A DNA stretch of 54,696 nucleotides. Source: Roseibacillus sp. GTDB lineage: Bacteria; Verrucomicrobiota; Verrucomicrobiia; Verrucomicrobiales; Akkermansiaceae. A program made the position numbers and the translations under genes. The stretch covers positions 1 to 54,696 of the forward strand of contig JAQWTV010000060.1 in the NCBI GenBank assembly GCA_029242545.1. The letters are read 5' to 3'. The notes under the pieces are model-generated. The model saw nothing but the letters and a program-made list of their open reading frames with translations, ran no database searches and was not told the origin of the DNA. Below, piece by piece: positions 51,101 to 54,696 of this stretch; position 1 is the first letter of the stretch, and each line of letters opens with the position of its first letter.

Positions 51101-52651
51101 ACCTTCGCAGGTGTCGATGATACCGGCACAAGCCCTCACAACGTGGACACTGATGGGGACGGGTTTGAAGACCTCGACGAAGTGGAGAGCCTTTTTGACC
51201 CGACGGACCCCGGAAGCGTGCCGCCAATCCCGCAGCCTGTGCTCCTCGCCTACTGGAATTTCGAAGGGCAGTCTGAGGACCAGAGCGGGAACGGTGCTGA
51301 CATCACCTTTGAGGGCTCGGCGGTCCTTTCCGCGGACGGTGATGGGCACCTCGGGGAGGGTCAGTCGCTTGATCTTGGGGCAGCGAATAATGGGGCCTAC
51401 GCGAGAAGTGAAATGGGCCCCTGGCTTGACCCCGCCTACGAAAACAACGCGATGGCTGTGAGCTTCTGGCAATATAACGTCCAGATCGGCGACACGAGCG
51501 CCTTCTGGCTTCACGCTCCTTCGGCCACAGGAGGAGAGAGAGGTTTTCAAGCCCACACCCCATGGGGCGACGGCACCGTGTATTTCGACCAGTCCGGCTG
51601 CTGTGGGGGGCCGCAGCGTCTTACGATCGGAGGGGTCGTTAATCTTAACCAGTGGCAGCACTTCGTCTTCCAGCGGGATGCCGAGGGAAACCGGGAGATC
51701 TGGCTAGATGGGGTTAAGGTTGCCGAGGCAGCTGGAGGAGAGCCTCTTGACGCCTTTGATGGGATTATTACGGTTGGCTCGGATAACACCACAAACAACA
51801 GCTTTGGGGGGCGTATCGATGAGATGGCGATCTTTGATCTCCCTCTGCACCCGTCCCGGATTGTGGAGCTTGCGGAAGGAGCCCCGGTGGGTTCAGCACC
51901 CGGCATTGATCCTCTTGGCCTCGCGGTGAACCCGATGCCCGGAGGGGAGATCGAATTGTCGTGGAAGAGCACGCTCGGCAAATTCTATGATATCCTGATC
52001 AGCCCGGACCTTTCGACTCCAAGGGAAACCTGGGGGAGCTTGCCTGACGCACAGGATCTTGCGGCTGATCCTTCTGGGACCAATACTCAGGTGATTTCCC
52101 TTCCCTTCCCGGAAGAGGGCTTTGTGGCGGTTCGGGAGAAGAATCCACCTCCTCTCTTCTCTGATGACTTGGAGACTGGGGCGGCAGGTTGGACTACCAT
52201 CGTCAACGATGCCTTTGGTAATACGGAGTGGGAACTGGGAAGTCCCTCCGGGACAACGGGTCCTCTTGCCGGGGCTGGTGATTCAGCCAGCGCATGGTGC
52301 ACGGGACTGGGTGACTACGGGGTTGAGTCCGATATCTCCCTGCGCACACCAGCCATCGACCTTTCCGGAGTCGCGTCCGCTCTGCTCAGCTTCGACGCCT
52401 ATCGCGATGCCGATGGGTTCGGCGATACTGCGACCATCCGCTTCCTACGCTCCTCCGACCAGACCCAGCTGGGTGAGGATGTGCCCATCGACATGACGAT
52501 CTTTGATGTAGAATACACGACTATCGAAGCTCTTGTCCCTGCAGCCGCGATTGGGGAGTCCGTTCTTATCGAGTTCAACTTTATCAGTGATGGCACGCTG
52601 GACACTTTCAGCGGACTTTGTCTCGACAATATACTGGTACAGGTTCCATAG
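48188..52651 (+). CDS. Giant secreted protein: discoidin-like, thrombospondin type 3, LamG and choice-of-anchor J modules
   Basis: 1487 residues, strongly acidic. Signal peptide LTILILGVMAITLGMAPQAEA. Order: discoidin-like module ~25-190 (AQYTIDLGAEYEVTTLVAF); first thrombospondin type 3 calcium-repeat block ~195-320 ([20 protein letters not shown]); beta-rich module ~330-540; second repeat block ~545-670; PA14/jelly-roll-like module ~680-880; third repeat block ~885-1010; LamG/concanavalin-like domain ~1020-1230 (LLAYWNFEGQSEDQSGNGAD; GGRIDEMAIFDLPL); verrucomicrobial beta-domain ~1240-1310; choice-of-anchor J domain ~1320-1487 (ETGAAGWTTIVNDAFG; GLCLDNILVQVP). No sortase, PEP-CTERM or other anchor is visible at the end. 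It is probably a calcium-stiffened surface or matrix adhesin. A hairpin 42 bases after the stop may terminate it. Confidence 0.93.
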   Translation: MNHLTILILGVMAITLGMAPQAEAVLARFINIKKGPGDTRFHLGELEAFEAGVVPDEAGALGRGGATSTNDIAGVTTFNLTDGPEIGTTQSLEHGPVGGPIDNDQEAGGGVWSARSGLANSAQYTIDLGAEYEVTTLVAFARNDTCCDDRWYPLEVRLYADDGTGQPGEMTAEDTTTGGPDNDNSKKVWFFEVGADEDQDGLPDTFEQSIIDADPNDEVSGLEDVSDLTDFDNDGVSDAAEHAAQTDPLDSDSDDDGSSDGEEVAAGTDPLDEDSDNDGLLDGVESGTGTFVNASDTGTDPLDSDSDDDLSFDGQEVDGGFDPNDPASKPEINLTNHTPERVLYRRTDNLPGADFTGALPENVDQLAPFGELDDPNSLLLEGIDVDREPGGLGTDLLGDNHDLAYVFQFYDEDGVFSFTENYDDRVKVVATPIAGATNLNARGDNQQHTDVSWNVRTYANFDFGGGGWFNVDIWLTEDGGGAQSAADIGFGYYNDFSTNTADFGGVGYASVFGISSGVPAEFDADGAGLSWGVYLDSFDPSIDADGDSLPDGYEERFFPGDLTQLGPGDFDEDGVSDPEEYVDGTDPTVADADEDGSNDGEEKAAGTDPANPDSDEDGLLDGVETGTGTFISASDTGSDPLNADTDDDGASDGFEVSENFDPNDPNSNPDIPVVQPSFVPIDELAPGAYGPDLTQNGVNYQENHYAGGVIINNAAQGNYDVHVSGDPAPLRSFDAIEPLASHGNGGNAISVQNRPWGDGGGENFTVRYNGYLDMSAFSPGTYNIHLGADDTNFFIMDTVDGQVTAQHNCCPQNQTTPFTITSPGLFPFDNVFGEQGGGDWVDIGISGPGIVGIVAIGDTNAGSPPVYPIGVKSEDTDGDDLPDAWEISWDDINDLTQLSGTGDFDNDGSSDLEELNARTNPTNDDTDGDGISDGAETGTGTFVDASDTGTDPLDSDTDGDGLSDGVESNSGTFAGVDDTGTSPHNVDTDGDGFEDLDEVESLFDPTDPGSVPPIPQPVLLAYWNFEGQSEDQSGNGADITFEGSAVLSADGDGHLGEGQSLDLGAANNGAYARSEMGPWLDPAYENNAMAVSFWQYNVQIGDTSAFWLHAPSATGGERGFQAHTPWGDGTVYFDQSGCCGGPQRLTIGGVVNLNQWQHFVFQRDAEGNREIWLDGVKVAEAAGGEPLDAFDGIITVGSDNTTNNSFGGRIDEMAIFDLPLHPSRIVELAEGAPVGSAPGIDPLGLAVNPMPGGEIELSWKSTLGKFYDILISPDLSTPRETWGSLPDAQDLAADPSGTNTQVISLPFPEEGFVAVREKNPPPLFSDDLETGAAGWTTIVNDAFGNTEWELGSPSGTTGPLAGAGDSASAWCTGLGDYGVESDISLRTPAIDLSGVASALLSFDAYRDADGFGDTATIRFLRSSDQTQLGEDVPIDMTIFDVEYTTIEALVPAAAIGESVLIEFNFISDGTLDTFSGLCLDNILVQVP
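48770..51205 (+). repeat. Three thrombospondin type 3-like repeat blocks within one gene
   Basis: Three Asp-rich blocks, near 48770-49160, 49795-50180 and 50800-51205, share the internal module 'GTGTFxxASDTGxDPLxxDxDxD' (for example TGTGTFISASDTGSDPLNAD and TGTGTFVDASDTGTDPLDSD). They alternate with beta domains, so a block plus part of its flank appears to have been duplicated within the gene. Confidence 0.85.
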
Positions 52652-52693
52652 GCCCGCTACGATCCTGACAACAATTTGCGCTGAAAGCGTGCG

Positions 52694-52718
52694 GCACCTC
52701 TCTGATCAGGGGAGGTGC
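52694..52718 (+). terminator. Strong hairpin after the giant calcium-repeat gene
   Basis: gcacctctct and ggggaggtgc pair as a stem of up to 10 bases (two G-T wobbles) around the short loop gatca, 42 bases after the stop. No T-run follows, so it may be a terminator working with other factors or an mRNA-stabilising structure. Confidence 0.45.
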
Positions 52719-52774
52719 TGAATCAGGATTCGGCCGAAGAGTCGATCGTATCCTGAAGCCGGTTCGGCATACCG

Positions 52775-53032
52775 TTAGGTGAGAGTCTCGGTGCCATCTT
52801 CGTTTTCAATACGATTCACCGGCAGGATGCTTGCGTCACCCTCAGAAATCCAGTTCTGGAGGTCGGGGCTGATCGGGACCGTAAACAGGACATCGTCTGC
52901 GGCGCGGTTTCGGGTGTAGGTGAAAGTCATGTAATCAACCAAGTTCTCCCCATGGGCGAAGCCGTTTATTGCGGCTGCAGGCTGGGCCATTGGAACGCCG
53001 GGGACAGAAAACGCATGCTGGATCAAGGCCAC
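52775..53032 (-). pseudogene. Orphan C-terminal fragment of a verrucomicrobial secreted protein
   Basis: An 85-codon frame (first possible start GTG at 53032) that has no signal peptide and resembles only the last part of large verrucomicrobial extracellular proteins: LIQHAFSVPG, NLVDYMTFTYTRNRAADD, LFTVPISPDLQNWISEGDAS and RIENEDGTETLT. The motif 'YLTFTY.R...ADD..FTV..S.DL..W' is normally at the C-terminal end of proteins of several hundred residues or more. No upstream remainder is visible, since the next gene (+ strand) begins at 53099. It is best read as a decayed gene remnant; a small real protein is less likely. Confidence 0.55.
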
Positions 53033-53098
53033 TCAGGGAATCGCATTGGCGCAATGAGCGATCTCGGTTAAGTAGAAGGGAACAATTTCCCATCAATT

Positions 53099-54696
53099 GT
53101 GAGTCATCTGCTAAAATACCTCTTTCTTACTCTTGTCGCGACACTTTTTCAGGCAGGGTCCTTGCCTGGGCAGGTACCCAGCCCTGCAACCTCTTTTCCG
53201 CTGGGGGAGACCCTCGAGAAGATCTTCGAGGTGACTGAAGGGCCATGTGAGCTGGAAAGTGAGCGCCAATATTCAAATTTCAGACTTCTTCTTAATTACG
53301 ACGCTGCGGAATCTTCTGGCGCCAAGGTCGTTGTCTTCGGGAATCACGTGGTGAATCTTCCTGCGGGCGAGGGCCGTCGGGTTGAGCTTGCTTATGAGCA
53401 CGCCATCGGGCGGGCGGCGCGGGTCCGGATCTGGCACGAGGGCAAGCTGATTGGGGAAGGGGAGGAGTTACGGGGATCGGCCCCTGAGAATGAGTCCGGA
53501 GCTGGTGCGATTCTGGCCAATGCGAAGGATTCCTCGGAGATGTTCAGGTTTGATCGTGATTTCACGGTGATGGTGAAGTTCAAGACCAAGGGGGAGGGCC
53601 CCCTAGTTGCCAAGGCTCCCGCGGCAGGGAAGTGGGTGAAAGATGGCAAGATGCTGTTCGTTCGAGATGGGAAACTGGTTTACGATGTGGGGTGGCTGGA
53701 TGCGATTGAGGGAGACAGGAGAGTCAATGATGGCAAGGACCACGTGGCCGTCCTGCAGATGGACGGTAAGACTGCCCGGATGTTCGTGGATGGACGGATG
53801 GACGCAGCGAAGAGAGAACTCATGAGACCCGATGTGCGTGGTCACATTTTCAAGATAGGGGCTGGATCCTCTGATTTCGGAGGGAGCTGGAACGGCGAGA
53901 TCTCCAATGTTCGATGGTGGAAGCGGGCCCTCAGCCTTGCTGAGGTCAAAGCTCTCTCAGGGGGAAGCGAAGATACCGTCAATACGCCGGATTATAATTG
54001 GAAGCCCGGAGCGGAGCCTGCCCCTGAAGCGGAGAAACGAGAATTGGTAGAGGTCAACTATGGTGCGCTTACCGGCTACGGAACGAAGGTTCAATTGATG
54101 GCTGGATCCGGGTTCCGTCTCAGTGAGGCGCGGATACAGCCCCTCGAAAAAGCGGATCATGCAGCTCTCGTTCGCAGCTGGGATGAGGGCAGCCTTGCTC
54201 GTGGTCGTCAGATTTACAGCCAGTTATGCGTGACCTGCCATGGGACTGTGGAGAAAGAGGGCTCTTTGCCGACAGCGATGCGTTTCCACAAGGGGCAATT
54301 TCGCAATGGAAAGGATCCCTACCGGATGTTCCAGACCCTTGAGCGAGGTTACGGTCTTATGGTTCCTCAGCCGCAGTATAATACCGCGCAGAAATACGAT
54401 ATTATACACTATCTGCGTGAGACCTTCCTGAAGGGGTCTAATGAAAGCCAACTCTCGCAGCTGGATGAACAATACCTCGCACTCCTGCCGCGTGGTATGA
54501 CCACGGTGGAGGAACGGCAGGGGCCGAAGAAGGCTCCGCAGTATGTTCTCCAGGATTACAGTAATGCCCTGTTATGGACGATGCAGGTCGAGGGGGGCAA
54601 TATCGCCCAGAAGGGAATTACGATCAGGGTGGATAAGGGCCCGGGTGGTGTGGCCGCGGGAAAGGCATGGATGCTCTATGACCACGACACCATGCG
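53099..54696 (+). CDS. LamG / cytochrome c / DUF6797 exported protein (3' end beyond window)
   Basis: 532 complete codons are visible and the frame is open at the right edge. The start is GTG at 53099: no ATG lies between it and the in-frame stop at 53069, and a signal peptide follows directly (YLFLTLVATLFQAGSLPGQ). Residues ~120-290 are a LamG-type concanavalin domain (FRFDRDFTVMVKFKTKGEG; NGEISNVRWWKRALSLAEVK). A cytochrome c domain follows, with heme motif CVTCH at 377-381 (ARGRQIYSQLCVTCHG) and a helix containing YDIIHYLRETFL. From about 480 the DUF6797 domain begins (NIAQKGITIRVDKGPGG; GKAWMLYDHDTMR). This resembles the N-terminal part of the protein at 7915-10191, with heme and LamG modules added in front. 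A periplasmic electron-transfer protein acting on carbohydrates is inferred; any propeller lies outside the window. Confidence 0.9.
   Translation, partial: MSHLLKYLFLTLVATLFQAGSLPGQVPSPATSFPLGETLEKIFEVTEGPCELESERQYSNFRLLLNYDAAESSGAKVVVFGNHVVNLPAGEGRRVELAYEHAIGRAARVRIWHEGKLIGEGEELRGSAPENESGAGAILANAKDSSEMFRFDRDFTVMVKFKTKGEGPLVAKAPAAGKWVKDGKMLFVRDGKLVYDVGWLDAIEGDRRVNDGKDHVAVLQMDGKTARMFVDGRMDAAKRELMRPDVRGHIFKIGAGSSDFGGSWNGEISNVRWWKRALSLAEVKALSGGSEDTVNTPDYNWKPGAEPAPEAEKRELVEVNYGALTGYGTKVQLMAGSGFRLSEARIQPLEKADHAALVRSWDEGSLARGRQIYSQLCVTCHGTVEKEGSLPTAMRFHKGQFRNGKDPYRMFQTLERGYGLMVPQPQYNTAQKYDIIHYLRETFLKGSNESQLSQLDEQYLALLPRGMTTVEERQGPKKAPQYVLQDYSNALLWTMQVEGGNIAQKGITIRVDKGPGGVAAGKAWMLYDHDTM

Larger units (their letters stand above)
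52652..53098. other. Intergenic region before the LamG/cytochrome gene
   Basis: 447 bases with no full gene. It holds the hairpin at 52694-52718 and the minus-strand gene fragment at 52775-53032. The last ~65 bases must carry the start signals of the gene at 53099. An AAGGGA lies at 53076-53081, too far (17 bases) from the GTG to be a good ribosome binding site. Confidence 0.6.

Overview
The window looks like a chromosomal segment from a Verrucomicrobiota bacterium (broader PVC group), probably a heterotroph that uses sulfated polysaccharides. This is inferred from gene families: a PSCyt1/DUF1549/DUF1553 cytochrome protein paired with a DUF1501 protein, a PVC-type dehydrogenase-like propeller, two DUF6797-type proteins, three sulfatases, secreted proteins with thrombospondin type 3, LamG or discoidin modules, and the C-terminal beta-domain with 'Y.IE.S.DL..W' and 'FYRVS'-like motifs. 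Few genes have a clear Shine-Dalgarno sequence. No tRNA, rRNA, CRISPR array, transposase or phage gene was seen.

Layout. (1) 1-6787, minus strand: a PSCyt1/DUF1549/DUF1553 protein overlapping a DUF1501 protein by 4 bases, then a divergent glucose-6-phosphate dehydrogenase-family protein, then the first 244 codons of a PVC-type propeller protein cut by the left edge. (2) 6884-11085: threonine aldolase (+), a DUF6797-type propeller protein (-) and an AspA/AstE-like zinc peptidase (+). (3) 11093-34299, minus strand: one run of 13 genes. In transcription order these are a MoxR AAA+ ATPase with a lysine-rich tail, a DUF58 protein, an extracytoplasmic protein of unknown function, a BatA-like VWA protein, a second VWA membrane protein, a DUF4175-like membrane protein, a protein with seven GFGDD repeats and a 67-residue Ala/Gly tract, a prenyltransferase/squalene-cyclase-type toroid protein, a HEAT-repeat protein, a 1381-residue TPR/PQQ-propeller/discoidin protein, a discoidin-fused sulfatase and a protein with three choice-of-anchor D repeats. 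Three junctions in it overlap (20, 4 and 4 bases). (4) 34749-39415: a PfkB sugar kinase (+), an SDR protein without the YxxxK pair (-), enoyl-ACP reductase FabV (+) and 6-phosphogluconate dehydrogenase (-). (5) 39568-42583: two tandem sulfatases (+). (6) 42706-46512: a large secreted CotH-family protein (-). (7) 46698-54696: a PQQ-propeller protein, a 1487-residue calcium-repeat/LamG protein, an orphan C-terminal gene fragment, and the start of a LamG/cytochrome c/DUF6797 protein cut by the right edge.

How the genes may work together. The MoxR/DUF58/VWA set is a known kind of ATPase-plus-VWA chaperone or assembly system. Here it continues into an unusual set of exported scaffold proteins (repeat protein, toroid, HEAT, TPR/PQQ), which makes this run the best candidate for an undescribed system: an envelope-assembly or surface-processing machine. 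That function is inference. The sulfatases, discoidin and LamG modules and c-type cytochromes fit surface binding, desulfation and oxidation of polysaccharides. The G6PD-like protein and 6-phosphogluconate dehydrogenase would provide an oxidative pentose phosphate branch, although the genes are 35 kb apart.
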